Source: Pedobacter fastidiosus
GTDB lineage: Bacteria; Bacteroidota; Bacteroidia; Sphingobacteriales; Sphingobacteriaceae
NCBI RefSeq assembly: GCF_014306625.1
Contig: NZ_JACRYL010000001.1
Coordinates: 398,597 to 462,596, forward strand
Direction of reading: 5' to 3'
Length of the DNA stretch: 64,000 bases
The notes below the pieces were generated by a model. The model saw only the letters and a list, made by a program, of their open reading frames with translations, made no database searches and was not told where the DNA came from. Below, piece after piece: positions 1 through 9,498 of this stretch. The first letter of the stretch is position 1, and each line of letters starts with the position of its first letter. The position numbers were made by a program, and so were the translations under genes.

Positions 1-62
1 CTCCTTTTGGGAATGCAAATATAGCGCTATAATCTTGTTTCGCAAATCTTTTTTATTTTTTT

Positions 63-788
63 TCAGCTTAACAATGTTTCCAAAATTTTATGCGATTGCA
101 CTTCTCCGAATGATGCGGTATGTAAGGTATAGAATACCAATATCTTATCTAAAAGAAATCTTCGTTGGGTATTGGTAAATTTTATCTCAAAAATTTTTTC
201 CAAAGGCGTATTAAATAGGGATATGAACCTTAAAGCATCCTCTAATTCTAAATAATTAGAATGAATTGGCGGTCGAGAAACAAATTCCCCTTCCTGCAAA
301 TCAAAATAAATCTGATCTGTTCTTCGCTTATCGTTTGGCGAAAACCCTAAAAAACGAGTTAATTTTAATAAAAAAGATAAGTGGAAGTTTGGGTTAAACT
401 CTTCGCTTTCATCAAACCAAGCAACAGAATTAAAAATATAATCGAACAAACTATCATCAGCAGATTGTTGACGAATACTTTTATATAAAACTTCATTTAA
501 AAAAATAACAATACTGCTTTTAACAATGTCGTAAGGAATTGTTTTAAAAACCGGTGTTTGTCTAACTTCAGAAACCCGCTGGATATTGGTGTTTATTTTA
601 TGATAAACAACCATATCCAATAGATGAAGTGATTGCAACATATTCATTTTAATCTTCGCCTTTGGCTTTTTAACACCATTAATCAGATAGGATTGCATGC
701 CGAATTTATCGGTTAAAACCTGCACAATTACACTGCTTTCGCTGTAATTGGTGGTCTTTAAAACAATCCCTCTAACCTTGTGTAGCAT
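63..788 (-). CDS. recO: DNA repair protein RecO
   Basis: The 241-residue product matches RecO in length and in its opening, where 'HKVRGIVLKTTNYSESSVIV' forms the OB-fold start typical of the family. RecO loads RecA with RecR on SSB-coated single-stranded DNA in the RecF pathway of gap repair. The rest is mostly helical, and I see no clear four-cysteine zinc cluster, which some RecO proteins have. The start at 788 follows a TACTTTTG box by 20 nt. The gene is transcribed divergently from the exporter at 913. Identification rests on the N-terminus and length. Confidence 0.9.
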   Translation of the reverse strand: MLHKVRGIVLKTTNYSESSVIVQVLTDKFGMQSYLINGVKKPKAKIKMNMLQSLHLLDMVVYHKINTNIQRVSEVRQTPVFKTIPYDIVKSSIVIFLNEVLYKSIRQQSADDSLFDYIFNSVAWFDESEEFNPNFHLSFLLKLTRFLGFSPNDKRRTDQIYFDLQEGEFVSRPPIHSNYLELEDALRFISLFNTPLEKIFEIKFTNTQRRFLLDKILVFYTLHTASFGEVQSHKILETLLS

Positions 789-808
789 TCTTATTAAAAC
801 AATTTTTT

Positions 809-816
809 CAAAAGTA
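809..816 (-). promoter_or_regulatory. Predicted -7 box of recO
   Basis: On the minus strand this reads TACTTTTG, a perfect match to the Bacteroidota -7 consensus TAnnTTTG, 20 nt before the recO start. A TTTG element at the usual 18-bp spacing was not found, so the promoter is probably weak or uses another upstream contact. Confidence 0.5.
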
Positions 817-871
817 TGTTATTTGTGCAAATTTAAATGTGTAAAAAGTAATCACCATTTATAAATAAGAT

Positions 872-879
872 TAGTTTTG
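872..879 (+). promoter_or_regulatory. Predicted -7 box of the RND exporter gene
   Basis: TAGTTTTG matches TAnnTTTG perfectly. Transcription would start around 884, downstream of the in-frame TTG at 877 and upstream of the ATG at 913. This is the main reason for choosing 913 as the start of the exporter gene. Confidence 0.5.
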
Positions 880-912
880 CCCTTAAATATTATTATTAAA
901 ACTAAGCTGCAC

Positions 913-3264
913 ATGTGGGTTAAGCTATCGAGATTTATTCTTCAGAACCGTATCGCAATCATCGTATTTTTTTTATTGGGCACCATATTCATGGCTTATC
1001 AGGCTAAGAATGTAAAACTCTCTTATACAGGAAGTAAAATTTTGCCCGTTACCGACAGTGCCTTCATAAAATACAATGCTTTTAAGAAGCAGTTTGGGGA
1101 AGATGGGAGTGTAATGGTTATTGGAATTCAATCTCCAGATATTTTTAAAAAAGATGTTTACAATCAGTGGGTTCAGCTTTCTAACGACATCCAGAAACTA
1201 AAAGGCATTAAACAAGTATTGTCTTCTGGTCGGATTTTCCAACTGGAAAAGGATACGGTTAACCAGAAATTCACTTTAAAAGCCATTCCAAACGGCTTGG
1301 TTAAATCGGATGTAGAAATGGATTCGATTAAGAAAATATTATACAATACACCATTTTTTGAAGGACTGGTTTACAATAAACAAAACGCTACCTTAATGGC
1401 GATTACGTTTGATACCAAAATTTTAAATACAGCACAACGAAATCCGATTTTAAAACAAATCGAACAAAAGGCCAAAGACTTTCAAGCATCTACTAAAATC
1501 CATGTACACATTTCTGGTTTGCCTTACATCCGTACTGCGGTTAGTAAATTGGTGAGTAATGAATTTGTGCTTTTTCTTGGATTATCAATCTTGGTTTCGG
1601 CAATTATTTTGTTAATTTTCTTTAAAAAGTTTTACGCTGTCTTTTTCCCGATTTTAGTGGTTGTAATGGGTGTAATCTGGAGTATTGGAACGCTGGTTTT
1701 ATTCGGATTCGAACTTACAATTTTGACCGGATTAATTCCGCCTCTTATCGTAATCATCGGGATTCCGAACAGTATTCTATTGCTCAATAAATATCAAAAT
1801 GAACTCAGAAAACATGGCGATAAACAAAAGGCACTTAGCTTAACAATAGAGCGAATTGCGGTTACAACGCTTATTGCGAATATTACGGCGGCAATTGGAT
1901 TTGGTGTTCTATACTTTACTGGCAGTGAACTTTTAATGCAGTTTGGGAGCGTAGCTTCTATAAACGTGATGATTACCTGGTTAATGTGTCTGTGTTTAAT
2001 TCCGATAATTTTCAGCTACTTGCCAGCGCCAAAACTTAAAGCACAAACGCATGTTGAAGAAGGCTTCTTACACAAGTTATTGGTTAAAACGGATGTTTTA
2101 GTACAACAAAAAAGTTCGTTAATTTACATAGGAACAGTAATCATTGCCATCATTGCTTTTATCGGAGTTTTAAAAATCAATGTAAATGGTTATGTGGTTG
2201 ATGATTTGCCAAAAAACTCTGAAATTTTAACGGATTTAAAATTCTTCGAGAAAAACTTTGAAGGAATTTTACCTTTAGAAGTTAGTGTAGATACCAAAAA
2301 GAAGAATGGCGTTTTCAATTTAACAAACCTAAAAAGAATGGAGAAGATGGAAAAAATGATTTCTGCTTATCCAGAATTCTCTCGCTCCATTTCAGTAAAT
2401 ATGGGTTTGAAATATGCCACCCAAGCGTTCTATAATAATGATTCTGCCTTTTTTAGACTGCCAGATAATTTAGAAAAAAACTTTATTTTGGCTTATATCG
2501 CCAATGGCGGAAAAGGAAATGCCAGTCTTTTAACCAGTTTTGTAGGTAGGGGAAATCAAAGTACAAGAATTAGTTTCCAAATGGCCGATGTTGGTTCTAA
2601 ACGTTTGGATGCAATTATGAAAGAACTTAAACCTCGAATTGATAGTATTTTGCCCCCATCGAAATTTGATGTTGAATTAACGGGTTCGAGTGTAATCTTT
2701 TCTAAAGGGACAGATTATATGCTAAAACATTTATTCGAAAGTATTGGTTTGGCCATCATCTTGATCTCCTTACTTCGCCTTGCACAATTTAAAAGTTTGG
2801 GCATTATGTTTATATCGCTGTTGCCAAACATTGTCCCTTTAATTATTACGGCTGGAATTATGGGTTATTTTGGGATTTCATTAAAACCATCAACCATTTT
2901 AATTTTTACAATTGCATTTGGATTGGCATCCGATCAAACGATATATTTCTTAACACGTTATCAGCAAGAGCTAAATTTAACCAACTTCAGTGTTCCGAAA
3001 GTAGTAACCGATACCATTACGGAAACAGGAGTAAGCATGACGCACATTGCCTTAATTTTGTTCTTTGGTTTTGGAATTTTTACCGCCTCAACATTCGGCG
3101 GAACTGTAGTACTCGGATTACTACTTTCCATTACTTTATTTGTAGCGCTAATTTTTAATTTAACCCTATTGCCTGCACTGGTTTTATGGCTAGATAAAAA
3201 GAAAGTTAGAAAGATAATTTCGGATGAGGATTCTGCCAAGAACATTGGAGAATTTGATCATTAG
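913..3264 (+). CDS. RND/MMPL-family exporter
   Basis: The product has 783 residues and the two-repeat topology of MMPL-type RND permeases: one membrane helix, a large periplasmic loop, a cluster of five to six helices, then the same pattern again. The first cluster contains 'GIPNSILLLNKYQNE' and the second 'ASDQTIYFLTRYQQE', the regions holding the proton-relay helix. The acidic residue is kept in the second repeat but is Asn in the first. Such proteins export lipids or hydrophobic compounds using the proton gradient; the substrate here is unknown. ATG 913 is preferred over TTG 877 because the latter lies within the predicted promoter. A shared terminator separates it from the convergent cupin gene. 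Confidence 0.85.
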   Translation: MWVKLSRFILQNRIAIIVFFLLGTIFMAYQAKNVKLSYTGSKILPVTDSAFIKYNAFKKQFGEDGSVMVIGIQSPDIFKKDVYNQWVQLSNDIQKLKGIKQVLSSGRIFQLEKDTVNQKFTLKAIPNGLVKSDVEMDSIKKILYNTPFFEGLVYNKQNATLMAITFDTKILNTAQRNPILKQIEQKAKDFQASTKIHVHISGLPYIRTAVSKLVSNEFVLFLGLSILVSAIILLIFFKKFYAVFFPILVVVMGVIWSIGTLVLFGFELTILTGLIPPLIVIIGIPNSILLLNKYQNELRKHGDKQKALSLTIERIAVTTLIANITAAIGFGVLYFTGSELLMQFGSVASINVMITWLMCLCLIPIIFSYLPAPKLKAQTHVEEGFLHKLLVKTDVLVQQKSSLIYIGTVIIAIIAFIGVLKINVNGYVVDDLPKNSEILTDLKFFEKNFEGILPLEVSVDTKKKNGVFNLTNLKRMEKMEKMISAYPEFSRSISVNMGLKYATQAFYNNDSAFFRLPDNLEKNFILAYIANGGKGNASLLTSFVGRGNQSTRISFQMADVGSKRLDAIMKELKPRIDSILPPSKFDVELTGSSVIFSKGTDYMLKHLFESIGLAIILISLLRLAQFKSLGIMFISLLPNIVPLIITAGIMGYFGISLKPSTILIFTIAFGLASDQTIYFLTRYQQELNLTNFSVPKVVTDTITETGVSMTHIALILFFGFGIFTASTFGGTVVLGLLLSITLFVALIFNLTLLPALVLWLDKKKVRKIISDEDSAKNIGEFDH

Positions 3265-3269
3265 AAAAG

Positions 3270-3302
3270 ACAAAGCCTTTCAGGAATTTTGAAGGGCTTT
3301 GT
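3270..3302. terminator. Bidirectional terminator between exporter and cupin genes
   Basis: ACAAAGCCTTTC (3270-3281) pairs with GAAGGGCTTTGT (3291-3302) with a single G-T wobble and a 9-nt loop. It sits between two convergent stop codons. Confidence 0.7.
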
Positions 3303-3304
3303 TG

Positions 3305-3811
3305 TTATTTGTCTTTTAAATAATCTGGCGGATATAATTTCTGGCCATGTTTCTCCGCAATGGCTTCAAATTTTTTAATCAGTTCTGGATTCATTTCTGG
3401 TGGAGGTAAAAATACATTGGCTTCAACGGGTGTTCCAATTTCTTCAAACATTTCTTCCATTCCGGCAGGAGTAACAATGCAAAGCATGTGCGTTAAATTT
3501 TCGCTTAAATTTTTAAATTGATGCACTAAGCCACCTTTCGGGATGTTTACAAACGAACCAGCGGTTGCAGTGTAAGAACCCTCTTCTGTGGTAATTTCGA
3601 TTTCTCCTTCTAAAATGTAAAATGCTTCTTGAATATCTGGGTGTGCATGAGGACCAGGCCCACCCAAAGATGGGACAAGCATATCGATAATTGCATATTC
3701 TCCATTGGTTTCCTTACCCGTAATTACGATTCTGTACGTGTCGCCAACAACCGAAAAGTTTTTGCCTTCTTTCCTATTAACGGTAGTTAGTTTATTAAGC
3801 ATATTCATCAT
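3305..3811 (-). CDS. Cupin-domain protein
   Basis: This 168-residue protein is a single small cupin barrel. Motif 1 is seen as 'GPGPHAHPDIQEAFYILEG', with the H-x-H and the Glu that bind a metal. Motif 2 is 'FVNIPKGGLVHQFKNLS', with the final His. Small cupins of this type act as dioxygenases, isomerases or sensors, and the sequence does not settle which. There is no signal peptide. Starts at residue 1, 2 or 4 are all possible. Confidence 0.8.
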   Translation of the reverse strand: MMNMLNKLTTVNRKEGKNFSVVGDTYRIVITGKETNGEYAIIDMLVPSLGGPGPHAHPDIQEAFYILEGEIEITTEEGSYTATAGSFVNIPKGGLVHQFKNLSENLTHMLCIVTPAGMEEMFEEIGTPVEANVFLPPPEMNPELIKKFEAIAEKHGQKLYPPDYLKDK

Positions 3812-3943
3812 AATATTTCACTTAAGTTTTAATTATTAACAGTGGTTTGGTCAGCTTGTTTTTTATTGTTGTCTTGGTTCTTTAAACCTTTCCTAAAAAA
3901 GATACTCAAACGACCAAAACGAACTAAAACTAAACTGAATTTT

Positions 3944-4831
3944 ATGAAACTATTTTACGCAAAACTTGTGTTTTTATGTGTTTTGTTAACTTTTTCTCTA
4001 CATCAAAATATCCTAGCTCAAACCACTAACGACAGCACTTCAAGTAAAAAATCTCATTTTCGAGCATCGCTTGGCTATCTAACAAATTCGGTTTATAATG
4101 GCAGAAAAGATACTGTGGCAAATCCCTATCTTAATGCCGAAATTGGTTATTATCACAAAAGTGGATTTAACATTAGTGCGAGTGCATCTTATCAGCCAAA
4201 CAATAAAGTGTTTGATGTTTTTTCTATTGATGCAGGTTACAATCTAGAAATTTCTGATCAATTAAGTGCAACTTTCCTTGCCGATAAGCCATTCTATAAT
4301 AAATCGAGCACAACAGTTTCTTCTGGAATTAAGGGGAGTATAGATGCTGGTTTAACTTACGACCCAGGTTTTATTTCTATTGATGCGTCAATTGGCACTG
4401 TATTTTCAAAAAAGACCGATATTTTAATCAGCGGTTCTTTGAGCCATTTGTTTTTGTTGGATGGTTTTGATGATGAATCTTTTTGGGGAATTGCTCCAAG
4501 TTTTAGCACAAACTTCGGTACACAGAATTTTTATCAAGATTATAAAACCAGAAGCAGTAAAAAGAAATTGCTTTCTGCAAGTAGCTCTACAGTTGGCGGA
4601 AATAGCCACATTCAACTGTTAGATTACGAATTTTCGCTTCCAATTAGTTACGACACAAAACGATGGGGATTAACAGTTTTGCCCATTTATGCCATACCAA
4701 GAAATCCTGTAACCACCACAACCACTACTATAATTACGACCATAAATAAAACAAGAACGTTTGTAAGCACCGATACTGAAAAACTCCAGAATGTATTTTA
4801 TGCGCAGTTTACTGTTGATTTTAAGTTTTGA
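3944..4831 (+). CDS. Secreted outer-membrane beta-barrel protein of unknown function
   Basis: From ATG 3944 the product is 295 residues with a clear signal peptide (MKLFYAKLVF... ending near 'NILAQ'). An upstream GTG at 3842 is in frame, but it would bury the signal peptide behind 34 basic residues. The mature part has alternating hydrophobic strands, Ser/Thr-rich turns and an aromatic C-terminal strand ending 'FTVDFKF', as in outer-membrane beta-barrels. I do not recognise the family. A Thr-rich run near residue 260 is probably a surface loop. Confidence 0.7.
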   Translation: MKLFYAKLVFLCVLLTFSLHQNILAQTTNDSTSSKKSHFRASLGYLTNSVYNGRKDTVANPYLNAEIGYYHKSGFNISASASYQPNNKVFDVFSIDAGYNLEISDQLSATFLADKPFYNKSSTTVSSGIKGSIDAGLTYDPGFISIDASIGTVFSKKTDILISGSLSHLFLLDGFDDESFWGIAPSFSTNFGTQNFYQDYKTRSSKKKLLSASSSTVGGNSHIQLLDYEFSLPISYDTKRWGLTVLPIYAIPRNPVTTTTTTIITTINKTRTFVSTDTEKLQNVFYAQFTVDFKF

Positions 4832-4938
4832 TAAAATATCAACCATTTAAAAATAAACCAAATCCGTATTTGTTGGTTTTTATATCGAAATTGGCCTTCA
4901 GTTCTAAGTCAGTTTTAATTAAAACCGCCGTTTAATTA

Positions 4939-5850
4939 ATGGGAAATAAAATTATCCGTTTCATTTTTTTTGGAAATTATTTTGTGGGCTTGTTGGCCGT
5001 GGCGCTTACTTTGGAAGCTACTCAACAACTGCGCTTACCATATAATTCACTAAATTATTTTCTGTTACTTTTTCTTGCGCCAACCATTTATTACACCTAC
5101 GCATACAATAGGGTGTCAACAAAACCGTCGGCTACCAACCCAAGAAATCAATGGTATTTTGTACATAAAAAATTTATAAACTGGAGTCAGGGGATTCTAT
5201 TTACCATTTGTATGTTGCTTGCCATCAACCTACTTTATCAAAATTTTAACAATTTTTTGAAACTTCCTGCAAGTTATTGGATAGCAATTTTAATTATCGT
5301 AATTGCCGGTGGCTTATATTACGGACTATTACCAAAGTCTTTTTTGAAATTCAATTTGCGCAGTACGGGTTGGCTCAAAGCATTTGTAATTGGCTTTGTT
5401 TGGGCTTGTTGCGCCAATGTTTTGCCTCTTATCATGCTCAAAATAGAGACTGGAATTGGCTATCACGATTCTGTTTTGTGGACTTGGCTTTTCATTAAAA
5501 ATTGGATGTTTTGCACCGTAAATGCAATTATTTTTGATATTAAAGATTACCCAACAGATAGCAATAAACACCTTCGAACTTTTGTAGTTCGATATGGCTT
5601 GCGCAGAACAATTTTTAACATATTAATTCCCCTATTAATTATTGGATTGATATCTCTCGGTATTTTTACCTACTTTAAAGGCTTTGGTTTTCCACAGGTT
5701 TTCTTTAATGTTTTGCCGTTTATGCTCACCATTTATGTAGCTTATTCCATGCATCGCAGAAAAAATATTCTTTATTATTTAATGGTAATTGATGGCCTTA
5801 TTTTATTTAAAGCAATTTGCGGAATTATTGGAATGCAGTTTGTTCTTTAA
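4939..5850 (+). CDS. UbiA-like polytopic membrane protein
   Basis: This 303-residue protein has about eight to nine predicted membrane helices. After the middle helices it carries 'DIKDYPTDSNKHLRT', which resembles the second Asp-rich motif of UbiA-superfamily prenyltransferases. The first motif (NDxxDxxxD) is not recognisable in the corresponding early loop, where 'YAYNRVSTKPSATNP' stands. It may therefore be a divergent or non-catalytic UbiA relative. A methyltransferase gene follows 66 bp downstream on the same strand, a pairing that recalls quinone or lipid modification, but this is only an inference. Confidence 0.6.
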   Translation: MGNKIIRFIFFGNYFVGLLAVALTLEATQQLRLPYNSLNYFLLLFLAPTIYYTYAYNRVSTKPSATNPRNQWYFVHKKFINWSQGILFTICMLLAINLLYQNFNNFLKLPASYWIAILIIVIAGGLYYGLLPKSFLKFNLRSTGWLKAFVIGFVWACCANVLPLIMLKIETGIGYHDSVLWTWLFIKNWMFCTVNAIIFDIKDYPTDSNKHLRTFVVRYGLRRTIFNILIPLLIIGLISLGIFTYFKGFGFPQVFFNVLPFMLTIYVAYSMHRRKNILYYLMVIDGLILFKAICGIIGMQFVL

Positions 5851-5916
5851 AGCATAAAAACCAAATTGTAAGTAATTTATCCAATTGATAATATAAGTCA
5901 TTTAATCCAAAAAATC

Positions 5917-6546
5917 TTGTTCAATAACTACGATAAAATAGCCAATCACTACGATACTTTAAGTCGATTGGTGTTTTTTAAATCGCAGGTAAATGCACAG
6001 ATTAATCAGTTAAAGTATCTCCCAAAAGATAGGATGGTTTTAATTGTTGGCGGAGGCACAGGCTGGATTCTCGAAGAAATTGCTAAAATCCATTCAAGTG
6101 GATTAAAGATTGTTTATGTGGAGATCTCTGAAAAAATGATTCAACTTTCGCAAAAAAGAAGTTATGCTGAAAACGATGTGCAATTTATAAACCAGGGGAT
6201 AGAAGACTTTGAATCGTCAATTTTATTCGATGTTATCCTTACACCATTTTTGTTCGATAATTTTTCTGAGCAAAGAGCTGTAATGGTTTTTGAAAAATTG
6301 AATGGTTTTTTAGAACCTAACGGACTTTGGTTTTTGGTCGATTTTAGTTTGGGCAATGGGATAGGAGATTGGTGGAAATCATTATTGCTCAACTCCATGT
6401 ACCGCTTCTTTAAGCTTTTATCAGTTGTAGAGGCATCGCAACTTGTAGAAATGAGACCTTATTTTTCTAAGCAATATGAACTTTTACGCGAAGATTTTTA
6501 TTATTCCAATTTTATAAAAGCATCCATTTTCCGAAAAAACCGCTAG
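5917..6546 (+). CDS. Class I SAM-dependent methyltransferase
   Basis: The 209-residue product shows the Rossmann-type SAM-binding motif 'LIVGGGTGWILEEIA' near residue 45 and a following acidic strand end ('VYVEISEKMI'). It begins with TTG at 5917, since no ATG fits the conserved 'YDKIANHYD' start found in many methyltransferases of this fold. The substrate cannot be told. It probably shares a transcript with the UbiA-like gene upstream. Confidence 0.75.
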   Translation: MFNNYDKIANHYDTLSRLVFFKSQVNAQINQLKYLPKDRMVLIVGGGTGWILEEIAKIHSSGLKIVYVEISEKMIQLSQKRSYAENDVQFINQGIEDFESSILFDVILTPFLFDNFSEQRAVMVFEKLNGFLEPNGLWFLVDFSLGNGIGDWWKSLLLNSMYRFFKLLSVVEASQLVEMRPYFSKQYELLREDFYYSNFIKASIFRKNR

Positions 6547-6630
6547 TACAATTTAAAATATGACAATTTTTTAATGCAATTATGTTGCGTTTAAAAATTA
6601 AAATCAGATTTTTGTTCAAAAGGTATTGAT

Positions 6631-7527
6631 ATGGATTTTGATGTAATTATTGTTGGGGGCAGTTATGCTGGTTTATCTGCAAGTTTAAGTTTGGGTAGAG
6701 CTTTACGTAAAGTTTTAATAATTGACAATAACAAGCCTTGCAATGCACAAACGCCACATTCGCACAATTTTTTAACACATGATGGAGAGAAGCCATCTGA
6801 TATTTCGGCCCAGGCAAGAGCAGAAATTTTAAAATACCCAACGGTACAATTCTTTACTGGCAAAGCAATATCTGCGAAACAAATTTCAGGTGGATTTAAC
6901 GTCACTCTAAAATCCGGTGAAGTTTTTACCACTCGAAAAATTCTATTATCGACTGGGTTAAAAGATGTAATGCCAGATATTAAGGGGTTTGATGCTTGTT
7001 GGGCAATCTCCATAATCCATTGTCCATATTGCCACGGTTACGAAGTAAAAAATGAAAAGATTGGTTTATTAATGAATGGCGACCATGCTTTTGAGATGGC
7101 CTCAAATCTTTACAACTGGAATAAAGATTTGACTATTTTAACCAATGGGAAACCGCAGTTTACGGATGTTCAATTGGATAAACTTAAATCAAAATCTATT
7201 TCGGTGGTAGAAAATGAAATTGTTGAAATGGAGCATGAGAATGGACATTTAAAAAATGTTGTATCTCAAGGTGGAAAAAGGTTAAAGTTAAAAGCTATTT
7301 ATGCTCGACCTGAAATTCAGCAACACTCAAATCTTTATCAAAACTTAGGTTGTGAGTTAACGGATTTGAAAACTATAAAAATTAACGATTTTGGCAAAAC
7401 GACAATTGAAGGCGTTTATGCAGCAGGAGATTGTGCGTCATTATTCAGATCGCTATCTATCGTAGTCGCATCTGGTACAATAGCTGGAGTAGCTTTGAAC
7501 AGAGAAATGATTGCAGAGGAGTTTTGA
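6631..7527 (+). CDS. NAD(P)/FAD-dependent oxidoreductase, thioredoxin-reductase-like
   Basis: The 298-residue protein begins with a dinucleotide-binding motif 'VIIVGGSYAGLSASLSLG' and ends with a second FAD-contact motif 'GVYAAGDCAS'. Between them is 'CPYC' (near residue 131), the position of the redox-active CxxC of thioredoxin reductase. It is therefore a flavin disulfide reductase of the short TrxB-like type. The NADPH-domain GxGxxA/G motif is poorly conserved ('IGLLMNGDHAFEMA'), so it may use a different electron donor or differ in function from true TrxB. Confidence 0.8.
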   Translation: MDFDVIIVGGSYAGLSASLSLGRALRKVLIIDNNKPCNAQTPHSHNFLTHDGEKPSDISAQARAEILKYPTVQFFTGKAISAKQISGGFNVTLKSGEVFTTRKILLSTGLKDVMPDIKGFDACWAISIIHCPYCHGYEVKNEKIGLLMNGDHAFEMASNLYNWNKDLTILTNGKPQFTDVQLDKLKSKSISVVENEIVEMEHENGHLKNVVSQGGKRLKLKAIYARPEIQQHSNLYQNLGCELTDLKTIKINDFGKTTIEGVYAAGDCASLFRSLSIVVASGTIAGVALNREMIAEEF

Positions 7528-7544
7528 TTAATCACCTTGTGCCA

Positions 7545-7709
7545 TTAAAATAAAATAGCACCAGCAATTGTGGCGATAAACATTGTTGCAATTACAATTC
7601 TATCTGCAGTAATCCACTGTGCTCTAGTTAAGGGCTCAGATACTTTTGTTATAGTTTCTGCTTTCTGTCTGGCAAGCCTGAAAACTGATGTGTCTAATTT
7701 AATAATCAT
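7545..7709 (-). CDS. Small single-span membrane protein (54 aa)
   Basis: An ATG at 7709 opens a 54-codon frame ending TAA at 7545. The N-terminal half is polar and basic ('RLARQKAETITK'); the C-terminal third, 'IVIATMFIATIAGAILF', is one hydrophobic helix ending at the stop. There is no gene on the other strand here and no sequence repeat. The composition is typical of small inner-membrane proteins, but I recognise no family. Confidence 0.45.
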   Translation of the reverse strand: MIIKLDTSVFRLARQKAETITKVSEPLTRAQWITADRIVIATMFIATIAGAILF

Positions 7710-7942
7710 GGCAAATGTTTTAAGTAGGTAGTTTTCTTAAAACAAATCCTAAGCCAAAAAAATAAAAAATTGTTGAATTGTGGATAACTTTTGTTTTTTG
7801 TTAAATAACTGATATTTATACGGTTATAAACCAGAATTTATACATCTATCTGATTATTAAAGTTGTAAACACAATCTGTTATTTAAGACAGCCTATCTGT
7901 ATAGTGCACAGTCTGTTAGCTTTCATATTTAATTTATTCTTC

Positions 7943-9370
7943 CTATTTTAACTTGCTGTGTTTTTTGCCGTACCAAAAGTAAATCGCCAATCCTATAATT
8001 AACCAAACGGCTAAACGTAACCAAGTTTCCCAGGGTAAGAAAACCATCATAGCAATACAGGTTAGAATCCCCAATATTGGGATTAGCGGAACCCATGGCA
8101 CTCTAAAAGGACGTTTGGCATCAGGATCAGTTTTACGAAGAATTAAAATTCCTACACAAACCATCAAGAAGGCTAGAAGTGTACCAATGCTGGTCATTTC
8201 ACCAACAACATTCATGGGCACAAAAGCGGCGAATAATGTAATGAAAACACATAAAATGATATTTGATTTCCATGGCGTTTTAAATTTAGAATGAACGTCA
8301 GAAAACATTTTAGGAAGTAATCCATCTTTGCTAATCGAATAGAACATCCGCGATTGAGCCATTAAATCAATTAAAATTACTGAAGTATAACCAATAAGAA
8401 TGGCTAAAATAATAGCCTGACTTAACCAGCCGTATGGTGTTTTTTCGATTGCAATTGCAACTGGAGCACCACTATTTGCAAATTCCTTATAATTTGCTAA
8501 ACCTGTCATAACATGCCCAAACAAGCCAAACAGAATAGTGCAGACCACCAAAGAGCCAATAATTCCGATAGGTAAATCTCGAGCTGGATTTTTAGTTTCC
8601 TGAGCAGATGCGGCAACAGCATCAAAGCCGATAAAAACGAAAAATACTAATCCAGCCCCACGTAAAACACCACTCCAACCAAACTGACCAAAGGTTCCTG
8701 TGTTTTCTGGAATGTATGGGTGATAATTTGCCGGATCAATATATTGCCAACCCAAAGCGATAAAAACCAAAACAACACCAACTTTTAAGAAAACTATAAT
8801 TCCATTAACAATTGCCGATCCCTTTGTACCGCGGATTAAAATGGCTGTCATTAAAACAACCACCAAGGCAGCAGGGATATTTATAATTCCATTTACGGTA
8901 GAACCGTCTGCAAGCTTGGCGGTTTCTAAAGGCGAAAGCGTTAATTGAGGAGGTAAATAAAGCCCCAAGCTTGCTAAAAATTTAGTTAAATATTGCGACC
9001 ATGAAATGGCAACTGTTGCACAGCCTACAGAATATTCAAGAACTAAATCCCATCCGATAATCCAAGCGAAAAGCTCGCCCATTGTTGCATATGAGTAGGT
9101 ATAGGCACTTCCGGATACCGGAATCATTGAGGCAAACTCTGCATAACACAAAGCAGCAAAGCCACAGCCTAAAGCAGCAATTAAAAAAGATAATGTTACT
9201 GCAGGGCCAGAATGATTGGCGGCCGCTAAGCCCGTTATTGAAAATAAACCAGCACCTAAAGTTAAACCAACGCCAATTAAAATTAAGTTAATTGGGCCGA
9301 GTGTTCTTTTGAGCGTGCCCTCGCCACTTTGGTTTGCCTCTGCAACAATGCTCGCAATAGATTTTTTCAT
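7943..9370 (-). CDS. APC-family amino acid permease
   Basis: This 475-residue protein has about 12 membrane helices. The opening 'GPINLILIGVGLTLGAGLF' is the unwound helix 1 of the APC fold that binds the substrate backbone. 'GFDAVAASAQETKNPARDLP' is the conserved helix 6-7 loop of the cationic amino acid transporter (CAT/YfnA) branch. It most likely imports an amino acid by proton symport; the specificity is not readable. It stands alone and has its own -7 box 20 nt upstream. Confidence 0.88.
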   Translation of the reverse strand: MKKSIASIVAEANQSGEGTLKRTLGPINLILIGVGLTLGAGLFSITGLAAANHSGPAVTLSFLIAALGCGFAALCYAEFASMIPVSGSAYTYSYATMGELFAWIIGWDLVLEYSVGCATVAISWSQYLTKFLASLGLYLPPQLTLSPLETAKLADGSTVNGIINIPAALVVVLMTAILIRGTKGSAIVNGIIVFLKVGVVLVFIALGWQYIDPANYHPYIPENTGTFGQFGWSGVLRGAGLVFFVFIGFDAVAASAQETKNPARDLPIGIIGSLVVCTILFGLFGHVMTGLANYKEFANSGAPVAIAIEKTPYGWLSQAIILAILIGYTSVILIDLMAQSRMFYSISKDGLLPKMFSDVHSKFKTPWKSNIILCVFITLFAAFVPMNVVGEMTSIGTLLAFLMVCVGILILRKTDPDAKRPFRVPWVPLIPILGILTCIAMMVFLPWETWLRLAVWLIIGLAIYFWYGKKHSKLK

Positions 9371-9390
9371 GAAAATAAATTAGGGTTGCG

Positions 9391-9398
9391 CAAAATTA
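9391..9398 (-). promoter_or_regulatory. Predicted -7 box of the APC permease gene
   Basis: The minus strand reads TAATTTTG, a full match to TAnnTTTG, 20 nt upstream of the permease start codon. Confidence 0.5.
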
Positions 9399-9498
9399 TT
9401 AAAATATATTAATTCTATAGCGTTTGTAGGGTAATTGTTTTTAATCTTTGGTTATTTATTAATTTTGCTTGAATGGGTTTCAACCGGATATTAAATTT

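Noticed and set aside
877..912. TTG start for the RND exporter at 877
   Set aside because: The codon lies inside the predicted -7 box TAGTTTTG (872-879), so it would not be transcribed; ATG 913 begins the first membrane helix properly.
3842..3943. N-terminal extension of the beta-barrel gene from GTG 3842
   Set aside because: It would put a basic 34-residue segment in front of an intact signal peptide.
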